Of a DNA stretch of 64,000 nucleotides, positions 16,575 through 25,494 are shown piece after piece. Position numbers and translations under genes: made by a program. Position 1 is the first letter of the stretch. Each line of letters opens with the position of its first letter. The notes beneath the pieces are model-generated. The model saw only the letters and a program-made list of their open reading frames with translations. It was not told where the DNA came from and did not search any database. This DNA comes from Armatimonadota bacterium (GTDB lineage: Bacteria > Sysuimicrobiota > Sysuimicrobiia > Sysuimicrobiales > Humicultoraceae). Location: the NCBI GenBank assembly GCA_031459715.1, contig JAVKIA010000013.1, positions 1 to 64,000 on the forward strand, given 5' to 3'.

Positions 16575-17249
16575 ATGAGTGAGGCGGCGGACCGGCCCCA
16601 CCTGGATGAGCAGCTGGTCAGGGTTCCCGCGGGGCCGGTGACCCTGGAAGGGAACCTGGCCGTTCCCCCCAAGGCGCAGGCCCTGGTGCTCTTCGCCCAC
16701 GGCAGCGGGAGCAGCCGGCACAGCCCGCGTAACCGCTTCGTCGCCCGCGTGCTCACCGAGGCCGGGCTGGCCACGCTGCTTACCGACCTCCTTACGGCCG
16801 CCGAGGAGGAGGTGGACACCGTGACGCGGCACCTGCGCTTCGACATCCCCCTGCTGGCGCAGCGCCTGGTGGCCATCACCGACTGGCTGGCCGCCCAGCC
16901 CCAGATCCAGTCCATGCGGATCGGCTACTTCGGCGCCAGCACCGGAGCGGCCGCCGCCCTGATCGCAGCCGCGGACCGCCCGCAGGCCATTGGGGCCATC
17001 GTCTCCCGCGGCGGACGCCCCGACCTGGCCGGTGCCGCTCTGGGCCGCGTGCGTGCTCCCACCCTCTTCATCGTGGGCGGCCAGGACCTTCCGGTGTTGG
17101 AGCTGAACCGGGAGGCCTTGCGCCAGCTACGGGCGGAGGCGCAACTGGTGGTGGTGCCCGGAGCCACGCACCTCTTTTCCGAGCCGGGAGCGCTGGAGGA
17201 GGTGGCGCGGCTCTCCGCTGCGTGGTTCACCCGGTACCTGGCGGGCTGA
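16575..17249 (+). CDS. alpha/beta hydrolase (dienelactone hydrolase-like)
   Basis: A 224-residue cytoplasmic hydrolase. The nucleophile elbow is GASTG with S122, followed by D171 (GGQDLP) and H199 (GATHLF), completing the triad; FAHGSGSSRHSPRN near 40-53 forms the oxyanion side. This subgroup is usually annotated as dienelactone-hydrolase-family proteins of unknown substrate. The ATG at 16575 follows GGAGGGAGG. It lies 17 bases after the M23 gene on the same strand and may be co-transcribed. Confidence 0.88.
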   Translation: MSEAADRPHLDEQLVRVPAGPVTLEGNLAVPPKAQALVLFAHGSGSSRHSPRNRFVARVLTEAGLATLLTDLLTAAEEEVDTVTRHLRFDIPLLAQRLVAITDWLAAQPQIQSMRIGYFGASTGAAAALIAAADRPQAIGAIVSRGGRPDLAGAALGRVRAPTLFIVGGQDLPVLELNREALRQLRAEAQLVVVPGATHLFSEPGALEEVARLSAAWFTRYLAG

Positions 17250-17339
17250 GGGTGCAGCGGGCGTCCCGGTGTGGTGGGCACGGTGTGGGCGCGCTGCCGG
17301 CCCGCTGCGGATGGTAGGCTGGTGAAGGAGGGGTGGCTG

Positions 17340-18485
17340 ATGGGCGGCGGGTTTCGACTGGGGCGGCTGGTGGGAATTCCCATCTTCATCCACTCCTCCT
17401 GGTTCATTGCGCTTTGGGTGCTCTCCTGGTCCCTGGCCGTAGCCTACTACCCGCAGGAGTTCCCAGGCCTGCTCTCCCCCACCTACTGGGCCATGGGCAT
17501 CATCTCCGCGCTTTTACTCTTTGGCTCGGTGCTGGTGCACGAGCTCGGCCACGCCCTCATCGCCCGTCGCCACGGGGTGCGCACCCGCAACATCACCCTC
17601 TTCATGTTCGGCGGCGTAGCCCAGATCGCTGCGGAGCCGCCCACCGCTGAGGCGGAGCTGGCCATCGCTGCGGCCGGACCGCTGACCAGCTATGGGCTGG
17701 CGGGGTTGCTCTGGGTGGGGGGCCGCCTGGCCGCGGGCACAGCCCTGGGGGCGATGGTGAGCTACCTGGCCTTCATCAACCTGTTGCTGGCCACCTTCAA
17801 CCTGATCCCGGGGTTTCCCCTGGATGGGGGGCGGATGCTGCGGGCGTGGCTGTGGCGGCGTGGCGGCGACCTGGAGCGAGCCACCCGCACCGCTGCCCAG
17901 GGAGGTCAGGTGGTGGCCGTGCTCTTCATCGGGCTGGGCCTGGTGCAGATCTTCCGCGGGGCGTTCGTGGGCGGGCTCTGGCTGGTGTTGATCGGGTGGT
18001 TCCTGCAGGCAGCGGCCCAGGCGGGTTACCAGCAGGTCCTGCTGCGGCGCGCCCTGGGCGGTGTGCGGGTGGGGGAGATCATGACCCGGGACCTGCACAC
18101 CATCGACCCCAACCTCACCGTGGAGGAGGCCATCGCCGAGTACTTCATCCCCCTGAAGCACGGCGGGTTCCCCGTGGTGTACGGGGAGCGGCTCCTTGGC
18201 GTGGTCACCCTGCAGGACGTGCGGGCGGTGCCACGGGAGGCGCGGGGGGAGCGGCGGGTGCGCGATGTGATGACGCCTTCCGCCAGCCTGAAGACGGTCC
18301 GCCCTTCCACGTCCGCCTACCAGGCATTCACCTGCATGGGGCAGGAGCAGATCGGGCGCCTGCTGGTGACCGACGAGGCCGGGTCGCTGGTAGGCATCAT
18401 TACGCGCAGCGACCTGCTGCACGTCATCCGGGTCTACACGGAGTTCGGGGACTTAGGCGAGGAGAAGCCGGCCAGACCGCGCTGA
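17340..18485 (+). CDS. site-2 protease family membrane metalloprotease with two CBS domains
   Basis: A 381-residue intramembrane zinc protease. HELGH (67-71) supplies two His and the catalytic Glu; NLIPGFPLDGGR (154-165) supplies the third ligand D162. About six helices form the S2P core, and two CBS domains follow (about 245-300 and 310-365, MTRDLHTIDPNLT and VMTPSASLKTVR), a common bacterial arrangement thought to sense nucleotides. ATG 17340 has GAAGGAGGGG upstream; a longer frame from 17271 lacks a ribosome site. Targets are unknown; no sigma/anti-sigma pair is near. Confidence 0.92.
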   Translation: MGGGFRLGRLVGIPIFIHSSWFIALWVLSWSLAVAYYPQEFPGLLSPTYWAMGIISALLLFGSVLVHELGHALIARRHGVRTRNITLFMFGGVAQIAAEPPTAEAELAIAAAGPLTSYGLAGLLWVGGRLAAGTALGAMVSYLAFINLLLATFNLIPGFPLDGGRMLRAWLWRRGGDLERATRTAAQGGQVVAVLFIGLGLVQIFRGAFVGGLWLVLIGWFLQAAAQAGYQQVLLRRALGGVRVGEIMTRDLHTIDPNLTVEEAIAEYFIPLKHGGFPVVYGERLLGVVTLQDVRAVPREARGERRVRDVMTPSASLKTVRPSTSAYQAFTCMGQEQIGRLLVTDEAGSLVGIITRSDLLHVIRVYTEFGDLGEEKPARPR

Positions 18486-18558
18486 ACCCTGCCGGCGGGG
18501 CGCGCTGCATCCCGTCGGCTCCACAGAGCTGCTGCGGATCGCCGGACGGTGCCGGCTA

Positions 18559-18587
18559 TTGACGCCTGGCTTCAGACCTGCTACGGT
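18559..18587 (+). promoter_or_regulatory. candidate promoter of the DEAD-box helicase
   Basis: TTGACG (18559-18564) and TACGGT (18582-18587) are 17 bases apart; the -35 matches 5/6 but the -10 only 3/6. It would give a 5' leader of about 170 bases containing the hairpin at 18611-18640. Confidence 0.45.
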
Positions 18588-18610
18588 ACGTTTGTCGTCA
18601 TAGTGCGTTT

Positions 18611-18640
18611 CGCGGGGGACGCCCGGGCGCGTCCCCCGCG
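18611..18640 (+). other. 12-bp GC hairpin in the helicase leader
   Basis: CGCGGGGGACGC and GCGTCCCCCGCG form a perfect 12-bp stem with a 6-nt loop. The tail is only weakly U-rich (GGTCTTCTTC some way downstream), so it is either a poor terminator for the upstream protease gene or, more likely, a structured 5' UTR of the RNA helicase. Confidence 0.65.
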
Positions 18641-18761
18641 GTGCTTCGCGGGTCTTCTTCGTGGTGGGTTGGTCCGGCGAGACACGCGCAGATGCCGGCA
18701 CCAATTCATGCGGCACATGCCGCATCCGGCCAGCGACCGGAGTACGAAGGAGGCGTTTCTC

Positions 18762-19904
18762 ATTTCTACAGTTGTTCACCCCAGGGCCGCAGAGCAGTTC
18801 GGCGGCCTCACCCTGCGACCGGAGACCCTGCGTGCCATTGAGCGTCTGGGCTGGCGCCAGCCCACCCCCATTCAGGCCCGGGTCATCCCGCTGCTGACGG
18901 CGGGACGAGACCTGGTAGGGCAAGCTCAGACCGGCTCGGGGAAGACCGGCGCCTACGGGATTCCCCTGGTGGAGAGGCTATCCCCGGCGCGCGAGGCGGT
19001 GCAGGCGCTGGTGCTGGTACCCACCCGCGAGCTCGCCCTGCAGGTGGCGGAGGACCTGCGCGCGCTGGGCAGCGCCCGTGACCTCACCGCCGTCGCCCTC
19101 TTCGGCGGCCAGCCGATCGAGCGTCAGATGGCCGCGCTGCGCCGCCGCCCGCCCATCGCCGTGGCCACGCCCGGCCGCCTGCTCGATCACCTGCAGCGCC
19201 GCACCGTGACGCTCCAGACGGTGGCGGTGGCGGTGCTCGACGAGGCCGACCGTATGCTGGACATGGGTTTCCTGCCGGACGTCACCCGAATCCTCCAGCA
19301 GACCCCGGGGGCACGCCAGACCGCGCTCTTCTCGGCGACCATGCCGGCTCCGATCCGGCTCCTGGCCGAGAGGTTCATGCGCCAGCCGGTGTGGGTGTGC
19401 ATCGACGCACCCAGGCCCACGGTAGAGACGGTGGAGCAGTACTACCTGGAGGTCATGGAGGAAGACAAGGTGCGGGCGCTGCGCCGCCTGCTGGTCAGGG
19501 AGTCGATCCCCTCCGCCGTGATCTTCCGACGCACCAAGCACCGCGCGGAGGGGCTGGCCAGAGTCCTGGGCCGGGAGCGTGCCGTCGGCCTGCTACACGG
19601 CGGGATGCGCCAGGAAGCGCGGCTGCAGGCGCTGCGAGCCTTCGCCCAGGGATGCACGCCGCTTCTGGTCACTACCAACGTGGCCTCGCGCGGCCTGGAC
19701 CTGCCGCAGGTGTCGCACGTCATCAACTTCGACATGCCGGAGGACGTGGAGACCTACATCCACCGTGTCGGCCGCACGGCCCGGATGGGCCGGCACGGCA
19801 CGGCCATCACCTTCGTGGGCCAGCACGACCTGGAGATGTTCGACCAGCTGCGGCGCCGCCTGGGGGACGCGCTGCGGCGCCATCCCCTGAACCTCTACGC
19901 CTGA
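18762..19904 (+). CDS. DEAD-box ATP-dependent RNA helicase
   Basis: A compact 380-residue helicase core that unwinds RNA: Q motif PTPIQ, Walker A AQTGSGKT (55-62), PTRELA, the DEAD box LDEADRMLDMGF, SAT in FSATMP, then domain 2 with ASRGLD and HRVGRTARMGR. No C-terminal RNA-binding tail is present. The start is unusual: a perfect AAGGAGG (18747-18753) lies 8 bases before an in-frame ATT at 18762 and no ATG, GTG or TTG is well placed. ATG codons at 18708 and 18717 lack ribosome sites. ATT starts are rare but known (infC). The long structured leader resembles cold-shock helicase genes. Confidence 0.9.
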   Translation: MSTVVHPRAAEQFGGLTLRPETLRAIERLGWRQPTPIQARVIPLLTAGRDLVGQAQTGSGKTGAYGIPLVERLSPAREAVQALVLVPTRELALQVAEDLRALGSARDLTAVALFGGQPIERQMAALRRRPPIAVATPGRLLDHLQRRTVTLQTVAVAVLDEADRMLDMGFLPDVTRILQQTPGARQTALFSATMPAPIRLLAERFMRQPVWVCIDAPRPTVETVEQYYLEVMEEDKVRALRRLLVRESIPSAVIFRRTKHRAEGLARVLGRERAVGLLHGGMRQEARLQALRAFAQGCTPLLVTTNVASRGLDLPQVSHVINFDMPEDVETYIHRVGRTARMGRHGTAITFVGQHDLEMFDQLRRRLGDALRRHPLNLYA

Positions 19905-19960
19905 GGTCGAGCGCACCCGGGGAAAGGCCCCAGGCAGGATCGTCCCCTCTGTTGAACGGG

Positions 19961-20008
19961 TCGTCTGCTGTGTCCGCGCCGGCGATGCCCAAGTATCGTC
20001 TGCTGTGT
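19961..20008 (+). repeat. 13-bp direct repeat before the sugar dehydrogenase
   Basis: TCGTCTGCTGTGT occurs at 19961-19973 and again at 19996-20008, 35 bases apart, immediately upstream of the next start codon. It could be a pair of regulator sites or a chance duplication. Confidence 0.5.
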
Positions 20009-20012
20009 TAGG

Positions 20013-21185
20013 ATGGGTGGCGATTTGAGCTGCCTGATGCGCGCATGGCTCCGCCGGACCATCCGGCACGCGTTGGGGCCGGCCCTCTTCCTGGTGCTGG
20101 CTTCAGTCTTCCCCCTGATTGCTGCCGCTCCCGGGGTGGTCATCCGCCTGCAGCCCCTCGTCGCCGGGCTCAGCGCACCGGTGCACCTGACCCACTCCGG
20201 GGACGGGTCGGGCCGCCTCTTTGTCGTCGAACAGGCCGGCGTAATCCGCCTCATCCGCGACGGGCGGCTGCTGCCGCGCCCCTTCCTGGACATCCGCCGC
20301 CGCGTGGTCTCTGGGGGGGAGATGGGATTACTCAGCGTGGCCTTCCACCCGCAGTACGCCCGCACCGGCCGTCTCTTCGTCAACTACACCGCCGACGGCG
20401 GCAGCCTGCGCACGGTGATCGCAGAGTACCGCGTCTCGGCCGGCGACCCCGACCTGGCCGATCCCGCGGAGCGGGTCCTGCTGGAGATCTCGCAGCCCTT
20501 TCGCAACCACAACGGGGGGCTGAACATCTTCGGCCCCGACGGGATGCTCTACATCGGCATGGGGGACGGCGGTTCCGCCGGGGATCCTCTGAACAACGGA
20601 CAGCGGCTGGACACCCTGCTGGGCAAGCTGCTGCGCATCGATGTGGACGGGGGGACACCATACCGTGTGCCCCCGGACAATCCCTTCGTCGACCGCGGTG
20701 GCGCCCGCCCCGAGATCTGGGCCTACGGCCTGCGCAACCCCTGGCGCTTCTCCTTTGACCGGGGCAGCGGGCGGCTGTTCCTGGCCGACGTGGGTCAGAA
20801 CCGCTGGGAGGAGATCGACCTGATTGAGAAGGGCGGGAACTACGGCTGGCGGATCATGGAGGGCGCCCATTGCTTCGACCCGCCCGAAGGCTGCTCCCGG
20901 GCCGGGCTGATCCTCCCCATCGCCGAGTACCGTACCTCTCTGGGCTGCGCGGTCACAGGCGGCCACGTCTACCGGGGCAGCCGCATCCCCGACCTCATGG
21001 GGCGCTATCTGTTCGCCGACTACTGCGGCGGGCAGCTCTGGTCCCTGCGGGAGAGTGGCGGGCGGTGGGTGATGGAGACGTTGCTGGCCACGGAGCTGCA
21101 GATCAGCTCCTTCGGGGAAGATCAGGCAGGCGAACTCTACGTCGTGGACCACCGGGGCGCAGTCTACCGGATCGTGCCCCGCTAG
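20013..21185 (+). CDS. PQQ-dependent sugar dehydrogenase-like protein (GSDH family)
   Basis: An exported beta-propeller oxidoreductase of 390 residues. A long N-terminal signal or anchor ends near PLIAAA; the propeller has family marks such as GSGRLFVVEQAGVIRLI, GEMGLLSVAFHPQY, RNHNGGLNIFGPDGMLYIGMGDGG, GLRNPWRFSFD and DVGQNRWEEIDLI. These are typical of soluble aldose dehydrogenases that use PQQ and calcium. No PQQ synthesis genes are in the window, so cofactor supply is uncertain. The ribosome site is weak; an in-frame ATG at 20037 is an alternative start. Confidence 0.88.
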   Translation: MGGDLSCLMRAWLRRTIRHALGPALFLVLASVFPLIAAAPGVVIRLQPLVAGLSAPVHLTHSGDGSGRLFVVEQAGVIRLIRDGRLLPRPFLDIRRRVVSGGEMGLLSVAFHPQYARTGRLFVNYTADGGSLRTVIAEYRVSAGDPDLADPAERVLLEISQPFRNHNGGLNIFGPDGMLYIGMGDGGSAGDPLNNGQRLDTLLGKLLRIDVDGGTPYRVPPDNPFVDRGGARPEIWAYGLRNPWRFSFDRGSGRLFLADVGQNRWEEIDLIEKGGNYGWRIMEGAHCFDPPEGCSRAGLILPIAEYRTSLGCAVTGGHVYRGSRIPDLMGRYLFADYCGGQLWSLRESGGRWVMETLLATELQISSFGEDQAGELYVVDHRGAVYRIVPR

Positions 21186-21464
21186 TCAGTGTGCGGGCGC
21201 GATTCCCATGCCCCGTCCGGGGCGGGGTTACCTGGGTCGGCGGGCTTGCCCCTGTTTCCCCCTCTATCACGCTGCCATCTCCTACCCTGCCCTCTTCGGT
21301 CCGGCGCTCCGGTCAGGGGAGGGAACTCGGCCAGGGCCGAGCTGACGAAACGGGTCGCACCGAGTTGACGGATGGAGCCGGAGTCTGGGCCGCTGGCACG
21401 GCGGCGTTGCGCGCAGGCTTCGCTGCAGGGAGCGGAGAATCGCTCTCTTGTCGCAGGAGGATCC

Positions 21465-22856
21465 ATGCGCACGCTGTTCAGAGGCGGCACAGTCGTCACC
21501 GCTGAGCGGACCTTCGCGGCAGACGTTCTCGTAGACGGTGAGCGCATAGCCGCCATCGCCCCCGAGCTGTCGGCCGACGGCGCCCCGGTGGTGGACGCCT
21601 CCGGCCTGTACCTCCTCCCTGGCGGCATCGACGTGCACACCCATCTGGACATGCCCCTGGAGGTGGGCGGACGGGAGATCACCACCGCCGATGACTTCTA
21701 CAGCGGGCAGGTGGCTGCCGCATTCGGCGGCACCACCGCCCATATCGACTTTGTCATCCAGCCCAAGGGGGCGAGCCTGCGCCAGGCCCTGGACCTCTGG
21801 CACGCCAAGGCCGCCGGCAAGGCGGTCATCGACTACGGCTTCCACATGACCATCGCCGACCCCACGCCGCAGGTGCTGCAGGAGATTGCCCTCCTGCCGC
21901 AGTGGGGGGTGACCTCGGTCAAGGTCCTGCTGGCCTACAAGGGGCGGCTGCAGGTAGACGACACCACACTCTTGCTGGTGCTGCGCCAGGCAGGGCGGAA
22001 TGGCCTGCTCACCCTGGTGCACTGCGAAAACGGGGACGTCATCGACCTGTTGATCAGGGAAGCGGTGGCCGCCGGCCACCTGGAGCCCCGCTTCCACCCG
22101 CTGACGCGACCGGCGCAACTTGAGGGCGAGGCCACCGGGCGGGCCCTGGCCCTGGCGGCGGTAGCCGACGCGCCCGTCTACGTCGTTCACCTCACCTGCG
22201 CAGCCGCCCTGGAGCAGGTGCGGCTGGCCCGCGCCCGCGGCCAGCGCGCCTGGGCGGAGACGTGTATCCAGTATCTCTTCTTCACGGCGGAGGATCTGGA
22301 CCGGCCGGGCTTCGAGGGGGCCAAGTTCGTCTGCTCGCCTCCCTTCCGCAGCCGCGACGACCAGGAGGCGCTGTGGGGCGGCCTCGGCGACGGAACCCTG
22401 GCGGTGGTCTCCACAGACCATGCGCCCTTCAGCTTCGAGGGCCAGAAGACACTGGGTCGCAGCGACTTCACCCGAATTCCCAACGGCGTGCCGGCCATCG
22501 AGGACCGCCTGCTGATGCTGTACCATGCCGGAGTGGGCGGCGGGCGGATCTCCCTGAACCGCTTCGTCGAGCTTGTCGCCACCAACCCTGCCCGCCTCTT
22601 TGGCCTCTACCCCCGCAAGGGGACCCTGGCCGTGGGTGCGGACGCGGACATCGTCCTGTGGGACCCGCAGCGGCAACGCGTCCTCAGCGCGCGAACCCAC
22701 CACATGCGGGTGGACTACAACCTCTTTGAGGGGACGGAGGTGCGCGGCGCCCCGGCGGGGGTGTGGCTGCGCGGGCAGCAGGTGGTGGACGGCGAGCAGT
22801 TCCTGGGCAGCCCCGGCTCCGGCCGCTACCTCCAGCGGGCGCGTTTCTTCGGGTGA
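21465..22856 (+). CDS. hyuA: dihydropyrimidinase / D-hydantoinase
   Basis: A 463-residue cyclic amidohydrolase that opens dihydropyrimidine or hydantoin rings. Binuclear metal ligands are visible: H58 and H60 (DVHTH), the carboxylated Lys K153 (TSVKVLLAYKG), His in LVHCENGD, His in VVHLTC and Asp in STDHAPFSFE. ATG 21465 follows AGGAGG at 4 bases; the open frame from 21372 has no support. It is the first gene of the plus-strand island that goes on to an importer, two PLP enzymes, two carbamoyltransferases, xanthine dehydrogenase and SsnA, which points to a ring-opening step on a purine-derived ureide rather than pyrimidine salvage. Confidence 0.93.
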   Translation: MRTLFRGGTVVTAERTFAADVLVDGERIAAIAPELSADGAPVVDASGLYLLPGGIDVHTHLDMPLEVGGREITTADDFYSGQVAAAFGGTTAHIDFVIQPKGASLRQALDLWHAKAAGKAVIDYGFHMTIADPTPQVLQEIALLPQWGVTSVKVLLAYKGRLQVDDTTLLLVLRQAGRNGLLTLVHCENGDVIDLLIREAVAAGHLEPRFHPLTRPAQLEGEATGRALALAAVADAPVYVVHLTCAAALEQVRLARARGQRAWAETCIQYLFFTAEDLDRPGFEGAKFVCSPPFRSRDDQEALWGGLGDGTLAVVSTDHAPFSFEGQKTLGRSDFTRIPNGVPAIEDRLLMLYHAGVGGGRISLNRFVELVATNPARLFGLYPRKGTLAVGADADIVLWDPQRQRVLSARTHHMRVDYNLFEGTEVRGAPAGVWLRGQQVVDGEQFLGSPGSGRYLQRARFFG

Positions 22857-22965
22857 CCGCGGCGGCCGGGTCCGCCTACTGCGGTCACCCGATGCCTCTG
22901 GTCAGCCCCTCAAGTATATTTGTGGTGTTTGCCCATACTGACGGGTACGTCGAGGAGGTCGAGAG

Positions 22966-24537
22966 ATGAGGTACAGGCGTCTGTGCGTTATGTCGGTCCT
23001 GGCCGCCCTCCTGGCCGCCACCCTTGGCGGCTGGGCGCAGGCGGCGCCGCCGGTCCGCGGGGGCACCCTGACCGTGGCCCTCAGCGCCGACCCGCCCGCG
23101 CTGGACATCCATTCCACCACGGCCTACCTGACGGAGATCGTCAGCTGGCACGTCTTCGAGCCCCTGTTCACTTACGACCGCAACTTCCGCATCATCCCCA
23201 TGCTGGCCGAGGGCTACACGGTGGGCCAAGGGGGGCGCGAGTACACCATCACCCTGCGCTCCGGGGTGCGCTTCCACAACGGTAAGGAGATGACGGCACA
23301 GGATGTGGTGGCCTCGCTGCAGCGGTGGATGAAGCTGGCCGTGGTGGCGGTGCCCTTCTTCCGCGACGACGTGGAGGCGGTGGAAGCCCGCGGGCCCCGG
23401 ACGGTGGTGGTGCGTCTGCGGCAGCCTTCGGGCATCCTCATCGCCGCCCTGGCCCAGCCCATCCAGCTGGCCGGGATCTATCCGGAGGCCGTGGTCACCG
23501 CTGCGGGCACCAACCGCATCACCCAGCTCTCCGAACTGATCGGCACGGGACCGTTCCGCTTCGTCCGCTGGCAGCCCGGGCAGGTGATCGAGCTGGAGCG
23601 GTTCGAGGGGTACGCGGCGCGCCCCGGAGGGCCCGACGGCTACGGCGGGCAGAAGGTGGCCTACGTGGACCGGCTGCGCTTCGTCATCGTCCCCGACGTG
23701 CAGACGCGGATCAACGGCGTGCTCACCGGGCAGTACGACTACGCGGAGAGCATCACCGCCGACGCCTACGCCGACCTGCGCAATAACCCCCGGGTGCGCA
23801 CGCTCATTCTCAAACCCTACGGGCAGCCCATGGCGGTGTTCAACAAGCGCAAGGGGCTCTTCACCGACCGGCGGATGCGTCAGGCCTTCCTGGCCGCGCT
23901 GGACATGAGCAAGATCATGGCCGGCACCTTCGGCAACCCCCTGATGTTTCGGGTGGACGGCAGCCTGATGTTCCGCGAGTCGCCATGGTACTCGCGGGCA
24001 GGTCTCGGGCCCTACAACGCGCGCAACGTGGCCGAGGCCCGCCGCCTGCTGGCGGAGGCCGGCTACCGTGGCCAGCCCGTGCGCTGGATCACCAGCGCCG
24101 CCTTCGACTGGGCCTACAAGCCCGCCCTGATTGCCAGCCAGCAACTGGCGGAGGCCGGGTTCACCATCGACCTGCAGGTGCTGGACTGGGCCACCGTCCT
24201 CTCGCGCCGCGCCAACCCCGACCTCTATGAAGTCTTCAGCACTTCCTTCATTTTCAGCCCGGGCATCGACCCGCCCATCCAGCCGGTGATCATCAGCCCC
24301 ACCTGGCCCGGGTGGTGGACCACCGAAGAGAAGGACCGGCTGATCGGCCGACTGATCCGGGAGCCCGACATCCAGGCGCGAAAGCAGATCTGGGAGCAGG
24401 TGCAGCGTCTGTACTGGGAGGATGTGCCGGGGATTAAGTTCGGCGACTTCTTCAACCTGGCCATCGCTCGCCCCGGGGTGCAGGGACTGTCTACCCGCCC
24501 CGACCTGTTCTTCTGGAATGTCTGGGTGACGCCTTAG
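22966..24537 (+). CDS. family 5 extracellular solute-binding protein (DppA/OppA type)
   Basis: A 523-residue exported binding protein with a clear signal peptide (cleavage near WAQAA). Typical SBP-5 segments are present: GGTLTVALSADPPALDIH, YTITLRSGVRFHNGKEMTAQDVVASLQRW, GTGPFRFVRWQPG, and VKAAFLAALDM-like RQAFLAALD. The ATG follows GAGGAGGT. It is the first gene of a binding protein-permease-permease set; given its place between hyuA and the purine enzymes the ligand may be a purine breakdown product or nucleoside rather than a peptide, but that is inference. An AT-rich TATATT at 22915 may be part of its promoter. Confidence 0.92.
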   Translation: MRYRRLCVMSVLAALLAATLGGWAQAAPPVRGGTLTVALSADPPALDIHSTTAYLTEIVSWHVFEPLFTYDRNFRIIPMLAEGYTVGQGGREYTITLRSGVRFHNGKEMTAQDVVASLQRWMKLAVVAVPFFRDDVEAVEARGPRTVVVRLRQPSGILIAALAQPIQLAGIYPEAVVTAAGTNRITQLSELIGTGPFRFVRWQPGQVIELERFEGYAARPGGPDGYGGQKVAYVDRLRFVIVPDVQTRINGVLTGQYDYAESITADAYADLRNNPRVRTLILKPYGQPMAVFNKRKGLFTDRRMRQAFLAALDMSKIMAGTFGNPLMFRVDGSLMFRESPWYSRAGLGPYNARNVAEARRLLAEAGYRGQPVRWITSAAFDWAYKPALIASQQLAEAGFTIDLQVLDWATVLSRRANPDLYEVFSTSFIFSPGIDPPIQPVIISPTWPGWWTTEEKDRLIGRLIREPDIQARKQIWEQVQRLYWEDVPGIKFGDFFNLAIARPGVQGLSTRPDLFFWNVWVTP

Positions 24538-24552
24538 CCTGCCCAGTGAGGC

Positions 24553-25494
24553 GTGCAGGCCTACATCGCCCGCCGCCTGGTGACCACGGTGCCGATCGTT
24601 GCCCTGGTCGGCACCGTGGTCTTCCTGCTGGTGCACCTCACCCCGGGTGATCCGGCAGTGATCATGCTGGGACCGGACGCGCCCGCTGAGGCGGTGGTCC
24701 GCCTGCGCCATGACCTGGGGCTGGACCAGCCCCTGGCCGCCCAGTGGCTGCACTGGTTCCGCCGCATCATCACCGGCGACCTGGGGCGGTCCATCTTCTT
24801 CGGCCTTCCCGTCACTGCGGTGATCCGGCAGCACCTGGTGCCTACGGTACTGCTCAGCCTGCTGGCCATCCTCTTCGCCGTGGGCATCGGCCTGCCCGCG
24901 GGGATCGTCTCCGCCGTGCGCCGGGGATCGGCCCTGGACCAGGCGGTTACCCTGGTGGCCTTCCTGGGGGTCTCCGTCCCCGAGTTCTGGCTGGCGTTGA
25001 ACCTGGTTCTTCTCTTCGCCGTGCGCTTGGCACTGCTGCCCGTGGCCGGCTACGTCCCCCCTACCCAAGGGCTGGGGACCACTCTGCGGTATCTGCTCCT
25101 TCCCGCGTTTACCATGGGCTTTGTCCAGTCGGCCCTCATCGCCCGGATGACACGCGCAGCCATGCTGGAGGTGGTGGCGCAGGACTACATCCGTACGGCG
25201 CACGCCAAGGGCCTGGCCTTCCGGCAGGTCACCCTGCGGCACGCCTTTCCTAACGCCCTGATCGCAGTGGTCACGGTGGTGGGCATCGTCTTCTCGGTGA
25301 TGATGGGCGGCAACGTGGTGGCCGAGACCATCTTCACCATCCCCGGGATCGGCCAGCTGCTCATGAGCTCGGTGCTGCGGCGGGACTACCCGCTGATCCA
25401 GGGGATCGTCCTGCTGGTGGCTCTGGCCTACGTGCTGATCAACCTGCTGGTGGACGTGGTCTACGCCCTGGTGGACCCGAGGATCCGCTATTGA
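24553..25494 (+). CDS. dppB: DppB-type ABC permease
   Basis: A 313-residue inner-membrane permease with six helices. It starts with the family's YIARRLVTTVPIVALVGTVVF, then LTPGDPA, and has the cytoplasmic EAA-like loop DYIRTAHAKGLAFRQVTLRHAFPNAL and ETIFTIPGIGQLL near the end. GTG 24553 lies 15 bases after the binding-protein stop. It overlaps dppC by 4 bases. No DppD/F ATPases follow, so those must be shared from elsewhere. Confidence 0.94.
   Translation: MQAYIARRLVTTVPIVALVGTVVFLLVHLTPGDPAVIMLGPDAPAEAVVRLRHDLGLDQPLAAQWLHWFRRIITGDLGRSIFFGLPVTAVIRQHLVPTVLLSLLAILFAVGIGLPAGIVSAVRRGSALDQAVTLVAFLGVSVPEFWLALNLVLLFAVRLALLPVAGYVPPTQGLGTTLRYLLLPAFTMGFVQSALIARMTRAAMLEVVAQDYIRTAHAKGLAFRQVTLRHAFPNALIAVVTVVGIVFSVMMGGNVVAETIFTIPGIGQLLMSSVLRRDYPLIQGIVLLVALAYVLINLLVDVVYALVDPRIRY

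Noticed and set aside
18486-18610. Possible terminator after the site-2 protease gene
   Set aside because: CCCTGCCGGCGGGG gives only a short stem and no U-tract; the hairpin at 18611 fits a leader better.
21186-21464. Search for a riboswitch or terminator in the 279-base gap before hyuA
   Set aside because: The gap holds pyrimidine-rich tracts and a small CCCCG/CGGGG repeat but no conserved riboswitch core or convincing promoter.
22899-22947. Full promoter for the Dpp-type operon
   Set aside because: TATATT at 22915 is a fair -10, but no -35 lies at 16-18 bases, so only the AT-rich box is mentioned in the gene entry.
22885-25242. 785-codon open frame on the minus strand
   Set aside because: Antisense to the Dpp-type binding protein and permease; low-complexity translation typical of GC-rich shadow frames.
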